Of a stretch of DNA of 64,000 nt, positions 44,465 to 53,202 are shown piece by piece. The first letter of the stretch is position 1; every line of letters begins with the position of its first letter. The notes beneath the pieces were generated by a model. That model made no database searches. It had not been told where the DNA came from and was given only the letters and a program-made list of their open reading frames with translations. The stretch comes from Pseudomonas baetica (GTDB taxonomy: Bacteria; Pseudomonadota; Gammaproteobacteria; Pseudomonadales; Pseudomonadaceae), in contig NZ_JAIHLQ010000011.1 in NCBI RefSeq assembly GCF_019733355.1, positions 62,001 to 126,000 on the forward strand, in the 5' to 3' direction. A program made the position numbers and the translations under genes.

Positions 44465-45992
44465 GTTGAATTCGGCGGCGCCGAGTCTGTACCTGTTACT
44501 TCTTACAGTATCGGAGCGAGCCAAAAGCGCTCAGTCTTCACGCATGTGTATGACGGACGCCGCCGACCATGATTGTTCACCACGACACTGCCACGCCGAC
44601 GCTGTCTGTCATCGATCCTCGATCGATGATTCTGCGCAGCATTGGCTATTGCCGACATCCGGAACAGCTCGGCATCGACCCGCGCATTACTCGGCAAATG
44701 TTCGATGCGGCTGGACGTCAGGTGGCGTCGTGGGATCCGCGATTGTGGGAAACGGCGCCGAAACCGAATCTGGCCACGGCTTATGGGCTGAGCGGTCAGG
44801 CCTTGCTGACGGACAGTGTCGATGCGGGTTGGCAGTTGAGTTTGCTGAACCAGGCGGGTTTGACCTGTTCGTTCTGGGATGCACGAGGTAGCCAGCGTCA
44901 CACCGAATTCGACGAACAGCAGCGTCCGGTGGCACTGAAGGAGCAGGCCCGTGGCGAGCCATCTCGTGTGGTCGAGCGATTGACCTATGCCGCTGCCGGC
45001 GATGCGTTTGCGCAGCACAACCAGTGCGGTCGCCTGATCCGCCATGACGATCCGGCCGGTAACCGCATCATCAACGACTACGGTCTGACTGGTGCCGAGC
45101 TGACCGAATCCCGGCGTTTTCTGACAGCGCTCGACCTGCCTGACTGGCCCACCGAGCCCGACGTCCGTGACGAATATCTTGAAGAAAAGTCGTACATAAC
45201 CCGTCACGCTTTCTACCCGACGGGCGAACTGCAACGTCAGACCGACGCAATGAACAATACCCAAACCGTTCATTACAACGTATCGGGCAAACCCTCCGCG
45301 ACCTGGCTTCTACTGGCCGGTGAAGGTAAGCCGTCGCAGTGTCTGTTCAGTGATATCCAATACAACGCTCAAGAACAGATCGAACGTGAGACCGCCGGAA
45401 ACGGCGTCGTCAGCCGCGCTGAATACAGCCCTGATGACGGCCGGTTGCTCAGCCTGATCGCCGGTCTCGGCGAGCAATCTCCATTGCAGAATGTGCACTA
45501 CGCCTACGATCCGGTGGGCAACATCGTCAGCCTGGAAGATAAAACCCAGGCCGTCACGTACTTCAATCACCAGCGCATCGAGCCGATCAGCCGTTATCGC
45601 TACGACAGCCTGTATCAACTGGTTGAGGCCAAGGGCTGGGAAGTCAGTCAGCCGAGCCATGGCCCGGCGTTACCGGATCTGCTGCCCACACCACTGGACC
45701 CTAATCAACGGCGCAACTACACCCAGACATTCGACTACGACACGGCGGGCAACCTGATCACCCGACACCACAGTGGTGCGCCGGGGTTTTCGATGTTCAC
45801 CTCCGCGCACAGCAATCGGAGTTTGGGGCAACGGGATGACGGTACTTTGCCGGGAGAGCCACAAATAACGCTGGGCTTTGATGACTGTGGCAATCAACTG
45901 GAGCTACAACGCGGACAGGCTATGCTCTGGGACGTCCGCAATCAGTTGAGTCAGGTGACGTTGGTCAAACGCGAGGGCGAAGCTGACGACTA
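44411..45992. repeat. Long direct repeat, copy 1
   Basis: From the 3' end of the metallopeptidase gene through the first 475 codons of the first RHS gene, this copy matches 47435-49016 almost base for base, at a constant offset of 3,024 bp. One diverged patch lies at about 45258-45347. Confidence 0.95.
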
Positions 45993-47376
45993 CGAACGGT
46001 ATGTCTATGACCGCCCCGGTCATCGATTGCGTAAAACGTACTTCAGTCAAGCATCCGGGCAACTCCTGATATCAGAGGTGCGTTATCTGCCGGGCATTGA
46101 GATTCATCGCGAAACGAACGGAAAAGAACGGCATGTGATCAGTGTCGATGCTGGGCGTAATCAAGTGCGAATGCTGCATTGGCCCGATGGCGCTGAACGC
46201 GATCAACTGCGCTTCAGTCTGAGTGATCACCTGGGTTCCAGCACGCTGGAATTGGATGATGATGCGGGAGTCTTGAGTCAGGAACACTATTACCCCTTCG
46301 GCGGGACGGCCTGCTGGGTGGGTAAAAGTGCATGGGTGGCGAAGTACAAAACCATTCGTTATTCGGGCAAGGAGAGGGATGCGACCGGGCTCTATTACTA
46401 TGGACATCGGTATTACGCGCCATGGTTGCAGCAGTGGGTCAGTGCCGATCCCTTGGGGGAAATTGACGGCCTTAACTTATTTAAAATGGTAGGGAACAAT
46501 CCAGTCATTTTCACTGACGAGCGAGGAACGGTGCGCGGACTCAGTGAATTTTTAAGAGGTGAAAGTAAAGCAGAGTCAGCTAAAAAAACTCACTTCAAAC
46601 AGCATTTGCTGCCCAGCATAATGGCCCGCAAAGAGACGGACAAAAGCTTTGCCATCGTTCGACTGAAAAAACTGGCAAGGGTAAACAACGCGGGCGCTGC
46701 CGAAGAATTGCTTGAGGCGGCTGTGGGCGTTATTGCCAACGCCACACCCACGATCAACTTCGCGGTCGAAGGTCTTAATGAATTACGGGGTACTGTTGTC
46801 GAAAATATGTGGCAGCGGGGATTGGAACCCGGGTTTACTTCTGAAATGCGAGATGGATTTGAAATGGGTATGTACGACTATGCGCACTCTCCCTCCAGGA
46901 TTATCAAAGAGTATGGATCTGTGGATCATCCAAAATTCAGTGGAGAGATGCGACCTGTGTACGGAGCATTGAAGCTTTCTGAGAACCTAGCCAGCGCTGG
47001 AGGAGCATCGGCATATGGCTCGGCGGCATTCTATTTGCCGGATGAGTCCCGCCAATACATGACGTTGACTGGCGTTGATAGTTTTGATCTGAAGCCATCA
47101 ATCAATCACCTGGCTTCATTTGATAATTTGTATCCCTTGTTCCACGACATGGAACTTGAGACTTGGAGAGTGTTAAACAGGGTTATTGAGGGAAGTGACG
47201 AAGGTCTCTTGTCACCTCCCGAATATGTGGAGTGGCAAGCCCATAGCGCCGTCAGTTGGAAAAATATGACCGATCTGGTTTTTCAGAATCAGCAAGATAT
47301 GGACAGTGTGGTCAGTCAGCAAAGCACTCGACAGTTTTTGAAAAAAAATGCCATTCCTGTGCGTGTTGTAGGTTGA
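44569..47376 (+). CDS. TccC-type RHS/YD-repeat toxin, copy 1, with DUF3626-like tip
   Basis: This 935-residue protein is organised like the C subunit of Tc toxins. The N-terminus (TPTLSVIDPRSMILRSIGYCRHP) is TccC-typical, and YD-type repeats form the shell to about residue 610. The conserved RHS end follows: GLYYYGHRYYAPWLQQWVSA, DPLGEIDGLNLF and NNPVIFTDERG. Asp627 and Asp650 are 23 residues apart, as remembered for the self-cleavage pair of YenC2. The tip (651-935) has EMRPVYGALKLSEN, GGASAYGSAAFYLP and PPEYVEWQAHSAV, resembling DUF3626 and perhaps an ADP-ribosyltransferase fold. Base composition of the tip is visibly AT-richer than the shell. No TcA or TcB gene is in the window. Confidence 0.9.
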   Translation: MIVHHDTATPTLSVIDPRSMILRSIGYCRHPEQLGIDPRITRQMFDAAGRQVASWDPRLWETAPKPNLATAYGLSGQALLTDSVDAGWQLSLLNQAGLTCSFWDARGSQRHTEFDEQQRPVALKEQARGEPSRVVERLTYAAAGDAFAQHNQCGRLIRHDDPAGNRIINDYGLTGAELTESRRFLTALDLPDWPTEPDVRDEYLEEKSYITRHAFYPTGELQRQTDAMNNTQTVHYNVSGKPSATWLLLAGEGKPSQCLFSDIQYNAQEQIERETAGNGVVSRAEYSPDDGRLLSLIAGLGEQSPLQNVHYAYDPVGNIVSLEDKTQAVTYFNHQRIEPISRYRYDSLYQLVEAKGWEVSQPSHGPALPDLLPTPLDPNQRRNYTQTFDYDTAGNLITRHHSGAPGFSMFTSAHSNRSLGQRDDGTLPGEPQITLGFDDCGNQLELQRGQAMLWDVRNQLSQVTLVKREGEADDYERYVYDRPGHRLRKTYFSQASGQLLISEVRYLPGIEIHRETNGKERHVISVDAGRNQVRMLHWPDGAERDQLRFSLSDHLGSSTLELDDDAGVLSQEHYYPFGGTACWVGKSAWVAKYKTIRYSGKERDATGLYYYGHRYYAPWLQQWVSADPLGEIDGLNLFKMVGNNPVIFTDERGTVRGLSEFLRGESKAESAKKTHFKQHLLPSIMARKETDKSFAIVRLKKLARVNNAGAAEELLEAAVGVIANATPTINFAVEGLNELRGTVVENMWQRGLEPGFTSEMRDGFEMGMYDYAHSPSRIIKEYGSVDHPKFSGEMRPVYGALKLSENLASAGGASAYGSAAFYLPDESRQYMTLTGVDSFDLKPSINHLASFDNLYPLFHDMELETWRVLNRVIEGSDEGLLSPPEYVEWQAHSAVSWKNMTDLVFQNQQDMDSVVSQQSTRQFLKKNAIPVRVVG

Positions 47377-47402
47377 ATCAGCAATCTGTTTGCCTACGTC
47401 TT

Positions 47403-47424
47403 GTGGCTTGAGCTCCCAAGCCAC
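47403..47424 (+). terminator. Hairpin downstream of RHS copy 1
   Basis: GTGGCTTG (47403-47410) pairs with CAAGCCAC (47417-47424) 27 bp after the stop. No T-run follows; it may be a weak terminator. It lies directly before the duplication junction at 47435. Confidence 0.5.
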
Positions 47425-47434
47425 CGGCACCAAT

Positions 47435-47488
47435 CATCGAAGGAAAACTGAATATGCATGGCTCGACAGCCTGATCGAGGATCTTTGA
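47435..47488 (+). pseudogene. Stub of the metallopeptidase gene's 3' end
   Basis: These 54 bases repeat the last 18 codons, stop included, of the gene at 43139 (44411-44464) with one base change (CGAAGC to CGAAGG). They have no start codon of their own. They mark the joint of the tandem duplication that created the second RHS gene. Confidence 0.9.
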
Positions 47489-49016
47489 GTTGAATTCGGC
47501 GGCGCCGAGTCTGTACCTGTTAGTTCTTACAGTATCGGAGCGAGCCAAAAGCGCTCAGTCTTCACGCATGTGTATGACGGACGCCGCCGACCATGATTGT
47601 TCACCACGACACTGCCACGCCGACGCTGTCTGTCATCGATCCTCGATCGATGATTCTGCGCAGCATTGGCTATTGCCGACATCCGGACCAGCCCGGCATC
47701 GATGCTCGTATCACTCGGCAAATGTTCGATGCGGCTGGACGTCAGGTGGCGTCGTGGGATCCGCGATTGTGGGGAACGGCGCCGAAACCGAATCTGGCCA
47801 CGGCTTATGGGCTGAGCGGTCAGGCCTTGCTGACGGACAGTGTCGATGCGGGTTGGCAGTTGAGTTTGCTGAACCAGGCGGGTTTGATCTGTTCGTTCTG
47901 GGATGCACGAGGTAGCCAGCGTCACACCGAATTCGACGAACAGCAGCGTCCGGTGGCACTGAAGGAGCAGGCCCGTGGCGAGCCATCTCATGTGGTCGAG
48001 CGATTGACCTATGCCGCTGCCGGCGATGCGTTCGCGCAGCACAACCAGTGCGGTCGCCTGATCCGCCATGACGATCCGGCCGGTAACCGCATCATCAACG
48101 ACTACGGTCTGACCGGTGCCGAGCTGACCGAATCCCGGCGTTTTCTGACAGCGCTCGACCTGCCTGACTGGCCCACCGACCCCGACGTCCGTGACGAATA
48201 TCTTGAAGAAAAGTCGTACATGACCCGTCACGCTTTCTACCCGACGGGCGAACTGCAACGTCAGACCGACGCAATGAACAATAGTCAGGCCTGCCACTAC
48301 AACGTGGCGGGCAAACTTTCCGCGACCTGGCTGCTGCAGGCCGGTGAAACCATGCAAGCCAAGTGCTTGGTCAGTGATATCCAATACAACGCTCAAGAAC
48401 AGATCGAACGAGAGGCCGCCGGAAACGGCGTCGTCAGCCGCGCTGAATACAGCCCTGATGACGGCCGGTTGCTCAGCCTGATCGCCGGTCTCGGCGAGCA
48501 ATCTCCATTGCAGAATGTGCACTACGCCTACGATCCGGTGGGCAACATCGTCAGCCTGGAAGATAAAACCCAGGCCGTCACGTACTTCAATCACCAGCGC
48601 ATCGAGCCGATCAGCCGTTATCGCTATGACAGCCTGTATCAACTGGTTGAGGCCAAGGGCTGGGAAGTCAGTCAGCCGAGCCATGGCCCGGCGTTACCGG
48701 ATCTGCTGCCCACACCACTGGACCCTAATCAACGGCGCAACTACACCCAGACATTCGACTACGACACGGCGGGCAACCTGATCACCCGACACCACAGTGG
48801 TGCGCCGGGGTTTTCGATGTTCACCTCCGCGCACAGCAATCGGAGTTTGGGGCAACGGGATGACGGTACTTTGCCGGGAGAGCCACAAATAACGCTGGGC
48901 TTTGATGACTGCGGCAATCAACTGGAGCTGCAACGCGGACAGGCTATGCTCTGGGACGTCCGCAATCAGTTGAGTCAGGTGACGTTGGTCAAACGCGAGG
49001 GCGAAGCTGACGACTA
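47435..49016. repeat. Long direct repeat, copy 2
   Basis: This is the second copy of 44411-45992. After it the two RHS genes diverge moderately to about 46297/49321, become nearly identical again for about 140 bp, and then separate completely after codon 650. Confidence 0.95.
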
Positions 49017-50412
49017 TGAGTCGTATGCCTATGACCGACCAGGCCATCGGCTGCGCAAGGCAATTTTCAGCCAATCCAATCGCCGGACTTTGCACAGTGA
49101 AATCCGTTATCTCCCTGGCCTGGAAATCCATCGACAGGCCAGTGGCGAAGTACGCCATGTCGTCCGCGTCGAAGCCGGACGTTGCAGCGTTCGAGTGTTG
49201 CACTGGCCCGAAGGTAATTACGTCGACCAACAGAGGTACAGCCTCAGCGATCATCTCGGTTCCAGCACATTGGAACTGAATGAACAAGCGACTGTGCTAA
49301 CGCAGGAACACTATTATCCCTTTGGCGGTACGGCGTGCTGGGCGGGTAAAAGTGCATGGGTGGCGAATGACAAAACCATTCGTTATTCGGGCAAGGAGAA
49401 GGATGCGACCGGGCTCTATTACTATGGACATCGGTATTACGCACCATGGTTGCAGCGCTGGATTAGTCCGGATCCAGCTGGAGAAATCAATGGTTTGAAC
49501 ATTTTCTGTTTTGTTGCAAATAATCCTGTCGCTAGGAAAGACGTGGATGGGAGGTTTTTTTACGAAGGTAAAGATGATTCTGTGGAAACGGCACTCATCG
49601 ACTCGGAGAAACTGATTGTTGCACGAGGACTTGATGCGTTTCCTATGGACCAAGCGTCTGTAATAAGCTCGCAGTTGGCTGAAGTGGAGCAGGTTTTCGC
49701 AGAGGCAACTTATGTGTTAACGCAAGGGTATGCAGAAACTTCAGGAATCTTGCAGAGTTACTTTGGTCCGCAATACAGCGCGGTAGAAAGCAGGCTTCCG
49801 GGAATTTGGACGCGTGGAAGGGAGCTGGCTAATGCCTACAGTAGGCCAGCGGCGAGAGGAAAGTTTTTAGTTTTTATAGCGGGCCCAGGAACAGCGAGGC
49901 ACTCAAGTGCAGAGGTTAGACCTGACGATTTTTATGGGCGTATTGCTATTAATCTAGACAGAGTTAATGGCAGCTCGGGTATGGTGTTGGGGCATGAATT
50001 AATGCACTTGAACAGGGTTAACCGGGTTAGAGCGGTCGGGCCTGGTGCGGTAGATAACTTCTACCTGAACTCTAATTCGCCGGAGCTTTTGAATTACCCA
50101 GTGATGCAATATGATTTGCCCGCTCGAGGTCTGTCCGAAGCCATCATGCACGGCGGTTTGAATCTTGTTTTTTTACAGCAGTACACGGCGTCTCATCGTG
50201 ATTTCATTACGTCGGTTGGTAACTATATGGGGATGCCGGATATATTGGATCTTGAAACGTCGATTGAAATGTTTAATCAGGCTCCTCATCTGCGTGCGGA
50301 AATGGCGGCTAATAACGCGGATAGTCTTGTTTTCGCAGCAAAAAGTATGAGTGATCTGTATCGATCCAGGCAGGAAGATAACAATTTATTCAACAATTTG
50401 CTTTATGGTTGA
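47593..50412 (+). CDS. TccC-type RHS/YD-repeat toxin, copy 2, with HExxH metallopeptidase tip
   Basis: This 939-residue paralog of the preceding gene is in exact register to codon 650. The shell and RHS end are conserved (GLYYYGHRYYAPWLQRWISP, then DPAGEINGLNIF), with Asp627 and Asp650 kept; the DG of the usual DGLN motif is NG here. The tip (651-939) is unrelated to that of copy 1 but homologous to the stand-alone protein at 43139: VARGLDAFPMDQASVI, GHELMHLNRVNRVRAVGPGA with His801, Glu802 and His805, then Glu849 in LSEAIMHGG. The tip is AT-rich (about 43% GC in the one line I counted). A proteolytic effector translocated inside an RHS shell is inferred. No immunity gene follows. Confidence 0.9.
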   Translation: MIVHHDTATPTLSVIDPRSMILRSIGYCRHPDQPGIDARITRQMFDAAGRQVASWDPRLWGTAPKPNLATAYGLSGQALLTDSVDAGWQLSLLNQAGLICSFWDARGSQRHTEFDEQQRPVALKEQARGEPSHVVERLTYAAAGDAFAQHNQCGRLIRHDDPAGNRIINDYGLTGAELTESRRFLTALDLPDWPTDPDVRDEYLEEKSYMTRHAFYPTGELQRQTDAMNNSQACHYNVAGKLSATWLLQAGETMQAKCLVSDIQYNAQEQIEREAAGNGVVSRAEYSPDDGRLLSLIAGLGEQSPLQNVHYAYDPVGNIVSLEDKTQAVTYFNHQRIEPISRYRYDSLYQLVEAKGWEVSQPSHGPALPDLLPTPLDPNQRRNYTQTFDYDTAGNLITRHHSGAPGFSMFTSAHSNRSLGQRDDGTLPGEPQITLGFDDCGNQLELQRGQAMLWDVRNQLSQVTLVKREGEADDYESYAYDRPGHRLRKAIFSQSNRRTLHSEIRYLPGLEIHRQASGEVRHVVRVEAGRCSVRVLHWPEGNYVDQQRYSLSDHLGSSTLELNEQATVLTQEHYYPFGGTACWAGKSAWVANDKTIRYSGKEKDATGLYYYGHRYYAPWLQRWISPDPAGEINGLNIFCFVANNPVARKDVDGRFFYEGKDDSVETALIDSEKLIVARGLDAFPMDQASVISSQLAEVEQVFAEATYVLTQGYAETSGILQSYFGPQYSAVESRLPGIWTRGRELANAYSRPAARGKFLVFIAGPGTARHSSAEVRPDDFYGRIAINLDRVNGSSGMVLGHELMHLNRVNRVRAVGPGAVDNFYLNSNSPELLNYPVMQYDLPARGLSEAIMHGGLNLVFLQQYTASHRDFITSVGNYMGMPDILDLETSIEMFNQAPHLRAEMAANNADSLVFAAKSMSDLYRSRQEDNNLFNNLLYG

Positions 50413-50462
50413 AATTCGATGCGGGTGACTCGATAGCTACACTCCAACAAAAGGTTGAGTGA

Positions 50463-50482
50463 CTTGGGGGGTGTACCCCAAG
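50463..50482. terminator. Hairpin between RHS copy 2 and metI
   Basis: CTTGGGG (50463-50469) pairs with CCCCAAG (50476-50482). A wider pair GTTGAGTG (near 50454) with CACTCAAC (50504-50511) encloses it and reaches into the metI stop. It separates convergent genes. Confidence 0.55.
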
Positions 50483-50506
50483 CCACAATGAACAAGAACA
50501 ACCCAC

Positions 50507-51151
50507 TCAACGCTTGTTCAACCCCCGCGCCAACCGATCGCCACCCAGCTGAATCACCGCCACCAACGCCACCAGCAACACAATCACGGTCAACATGATC
50601 TGGCTGTCAAAACGCTGATAGCCGTAGCGATAAGCAATGTCGCCCAGGCCACCGGCACCAATCGCCCCGGCCATGGCCGAGGAGTTGATCATCGTCACCA
50701 AGGTGATGGTGAAGCCGCCGACAATTCCCGGCAGCGCTTCGGGCAACAGCACATGCCAGACGATGTGCCAGCGCCGGCAGCCCATGGCTTGCGCGGCTTC
50801 GATCAGACCGTGATCGACTTCGCGCAGGCTGACTTCGGCAATCCGCGCAAAGAACGGCGTCGCCGCAATCGTCAGCGGCACCACCGCCGCCCACACGCCG
50901 TAGGTGGTGCCGACGATCAACCGGGTAAACGGAATCAGCGCGACCATCAGGATCAGAAACGGGATCGAGCGGAACAGGTTCACGAATGCGCCCAATGCGC
51001 GATTCAGCACCGGCGCCTGGTAGATCCCGCCCTTGTCGCTGGTGACCAGAATCACCGCCATGGGAATCCCCACCAGCAGGGCGATCAGCGACGACACACC
51101 GACCATCACAAACGTGTCGATCAACCCCTGTAGCAAGCGTTCAAACCACAT
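50507..51151 (-). CDS. metI: Methionine-type ABC transporter permease
   Basis: This permease of 214 residues has five membrane helices and the EAA loop ([27 protein letters not shown]). [24 protein letters not shown], near the C-terminus, is diagnostic of MetI. The start ATG at 51151 lies inside the end of metN (11-bp overlap), so the two are translated together. With MetN and MetQ it imports methionine or a related sulfur compound. Linkage to a monooxygenase and SfnB genes suggests an organosulfur substrate other than plain methionine (inference). Confidence 0.93.
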   Translation of the reverse strand: MWFERLLQGLIDTFVMVGVSSLIALLVGIPMAVILVTSDKGGIYQAPVLNRALGAFVNLFRSIPFLILMVALIPFTRLIVGTTYGVWAAVVPLTIAATPFFARIAEVSLREVDHGLIEAAQAMGCRRWHIVWHVLLPEALPGIVGGFTITLVTMINSSAMAGAIGAGGLGDIAYRYGYQRFDSQIMLTVIVLLVALVAVIQLGGDRLARGLNKR

Positions 51152-52265
51152 AACCCGACACCTCCACCCGTTGCGCCCAATCACTCGCGCGTTGACGCAA
51201 CTGCTCGGTGCTCAGCGATGATCCACTGACGGACAGCAGCAGTTGCCCCAGCGCGTGGCCCTGAATCCGTTCCACACCGCCCTGAAGCAATTTCACCCGG
51301 CCTTCGAGTGCGGCGAACAAAGCCGCCAGGTCCGGCTCATCGCCGGCCGCCCCAGTGAACTGCAAACGCAGCACCACAGCGGCTCCCGGCGAGGGCGGTA
51401 GCGTGTGCAATCGGCTCTGCAATTCTTGTGGCAAAGCGTGTTGCAGCGGTGCGAGCAACGTCTGGCTGACCGCGTGCTGCGGGTCGCCGAACACTTCCCA
51501 GACCGGGCCTTGCTCGACGATCCGCCCGTGCTCCAGCACCACGACGCGGTCGCAGATTTCGCGGATCACCGCCATCCCATGAGTGATCAGCACGATGGTC
51601 AGGCCCAGACGTTTATTGATCTCGCGCAGCAGGCCGAGGATCGACTGCGTGGTCTCCGGGTCGAGTGCCGAAGTGGCTTCGTCGCAGAGCAGAATGTCCG
51701 GGTCGTGAACCAAGGCGCGGGCGATGCCGACGCGCTGTTTCTGGCCGCCGGAAAGCTGTGCCGGATAGGCCTTGTGTTTGGCTTGCAGACCGACCAGTTC
51801 AAGCAGTTCGCGAACCTTTTTCTCGCGCTGTTCTTTCGGCACCCCAGCCACTTTCAGCGGCAGTTCGACGTTCTGCCAAACGGTTTTGGCTGGCATCAGA
51901 TTGAAGTGCTGGAAGATCATGCCGATCCGACGGCGCAGGGCGACCAGACGGTCCTCGTCGAATTCGCCGATGTCCACCTGATCGATCAGCACCCGGCCCG
52001 AGGTCGGTTGTTCCAGACGATTGATCGTGCGGATCAGTGACGACTTGCCCGCGCCGCTACGGCCAATGATGCCGAACACCTCGCCGCGCTGGATGGCCAG
52101 ATCGATGCCTTGCAGGGCGGCGACCGGGCCTTGTCGGCCGTTGTAGGTTTTACCGAGGCCAATGAAACGCACATGGGCGCGGTTCAAGTCGGGATGCAGT
52201 TCGGTGCGTTCAGCAAAGTGCTGTGGCTCTGGAACCTCCAGTCGCCGTTGAATTGCAGTCGTCAT
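51141..52265 (-). CDS. metN: Methionine-type ABC transporter ATP-binding protein
   Basis: This protein of 374 residues carries Walker A ([20 protein letters not shown]), the signature [19 protein letters not shown], Walker B ([19 protein letters not shown]) and the H-loop ([14 protein letters not shown]). A C-terminal NIL-type regulatory domain (from about 280, [15 protein letters not shown]) can bind the substrate and shut transport off in known MetN proteins. A short N-terminal extension of about 35 residues ([20 protein letters not shown]) precedes the ATPase core. Start ATG 52265 is two bases before the metQ stop. Confidence 0.94.
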   Translation of the reverse strand: MTTAIQRRLEVPEPQHFAERTELHPDLNRAHVRFIGLGKTYNGRQGPVAALQGIDLAIQRGEVFGIIGRSGAGKSSLIRTINRLEQPTSGRVLIDQVDIGEFDEDRLVALRRRIGMIFQHFNLMPAKTVWQNVELPLKVAGVPKEQREKKVRELLELVGLQAKHKAYPAQLSGGQKQRVGIARALVHDPDILLCDEATSALDPETTQSILGLLREINKRLGLTIVLITHGMAVIREICDRVVVLEHGRIVEQGPVWEVFGDPQHAVSQTLLAPLQHALPQELQSRLHTLPPSPGAAVVLRLQFTGAAGDEPDLAALFAALEGRVKLLQGGVERIQGHALGQLLLSVSGSSLSTEQLRQRASDWAQRVEVSGYVV

Positions 52266-52267
52266 GC

Positions 52268-53077
52268 TCAGCTTTCCCAACCGGCCTGATACAGCTTGCC
52301 GTGGGCCTTATCCAGCGCCGCGCGAACCGCTGGCGAGTGCTGGTAAATGTCGACGAATTTGATCAGGCGTGGATCGGTTTTGCTCTTCGGCTGGATCACG
52401 AACTGGATCACGTATTCCTTGTGATCGAGGCCGTCGAACAGCAATGCGGAGCCGGCATCGAAGGTCTTGGCCAGACGAATATAGGCCGGGTAGCCCTGCA
52501 CCAGATCGGCGTCGTCATAGGCGCGCACCAGTTGCACGGCTTCGACCTGAAGGATTTTGATGTTCTTTGGATTGGCGACGATGTCGTCTTCGGTGGCCTT
52601 GTAGCCGACGCCCGGTTTCAGCGTGATCAACCCCGCCTTGGCCAGCAGTTGCAGGCCGCGCCCGCTGTTGATCGGGTCGTTGGCGATGGCGACGCTGGCG
52701 CCTTCGGGCAACTCGTCGAAGCTTTTGTATTTCTTCGAGTAGAGACCGACGTTGTTGATGATCCCCGGGGCGAACGGCACCAGATCAAAACCGGCAGCGG
52801 CTTTGGCGTTTTCGAGGAACGGGATGTGCTGGAAGTAATTCACGTCGATGTCGCCGGCGGCGAGGCTGACATTGGGCGCGATCCAGTCGGTGAACTCCAC
52901 CAATTCAACGGTCAGACCTTGTTTGGAGGCCTCTTCGACGGCGGCTTCCAGGGGAATGGTGAAGGCGGCGGTGGTGCCGATTTTCAGCGGGGCGTCAGCG
53001 GCGAAGACCGCCGAGCTGAACAGGCCGAGGGCCAGGGCCAGTGCTTTGACTGGGTGGGACAGAAGTTTCTGGGTCAT
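52268..53077 (-). CDS. metQ: Methionine-type substrate-binding protein
   Basis: This protein of 269 residues has a signal peptide ([19 protein letters not shown]) without a lipobox cysteine. Mature features typical of MetQ/NlpA are [57 protein letters not shown] and [14 protein letters not shown]. It leads the metQ-metN-metI unit on the minus strand, downstream of the monooxygenase gene and a REP pair. ATG 53077 is chosen since the frame beyond it runs into the REP. It differs strongly from the MetQ-like protein at 31390, so the ligands may differ. Confidence 0.93.
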   Translation of the reverse strand: MTQKLLSHPVKALALALGLFSSAVFAADAPLKIGTTAAFTIPLEAAVEEASKQGLTVELVEFTDWIAPNVSLAAGDIDVNYFQHIPFLENAKAAAGFDLVPFAPGIINNVGLYSKKYKSFDELPEGASVAIANDPINSGRGLQLLAKAGLITLKPGVGYKATEDDIVANPKNIKILQVEAVQLVRAYDDADLVQGYPAYIRLAKTFDAGSALLFDGLDHKEYVIQFVIQPKSKTDPRLIKFVDIYQHSPAVRAALDKAHGKLYQAGWES

Positions 53078-53123
53078 GGTGGTTTTCCAGTCAGTGCATG
53101 AAGTGTGTGGTGTCTGGTCGGGC

Positions 53124-53200
53124 CTCATCGCTGGCAAGCCAGCTCCCACAGGTTTTGTGAACGCCACAGACCCTTGTGGGAGCTGGCTTGCCAGCGAAGC
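53124..53200. repeat. REP doublet between metQ and the monooxygenase gene
   Basis: Inverted cores of a different REP subtype (CTGGCAAGCCAGCTCCCACA) lie at 53124-53151 and 53173-53200. Confidence 0.88.
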
Positions 53201-53202
53201 TT

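Noticed and set aside
44466..44891. Short plus-strand ORF overlapping the start of RHS copy 1, repeated at 47490-47915
   Set aside because: It is conserved only because the DNA is duplicated; it is out of frame with the RHS gene and has no ribosome site or family pattern.
44569..50412. Type VI secretion-type RHS effectors with immunity genes
   Set aside because: There is no PAAR domain, no N-terminal membrane helices, no VgrG or chaperone gene, and no small gene after either tip; the N-terminus is TccC-like.
47419..50665. A 16-bp identical sequence (GCCACCGGCACCAATC) at about 47421 and 50650
   Set aside because: One copy lies in metI coding DNA; a single 16-bp match in a window this size can occur by chance, and no longer homology surrounds it.
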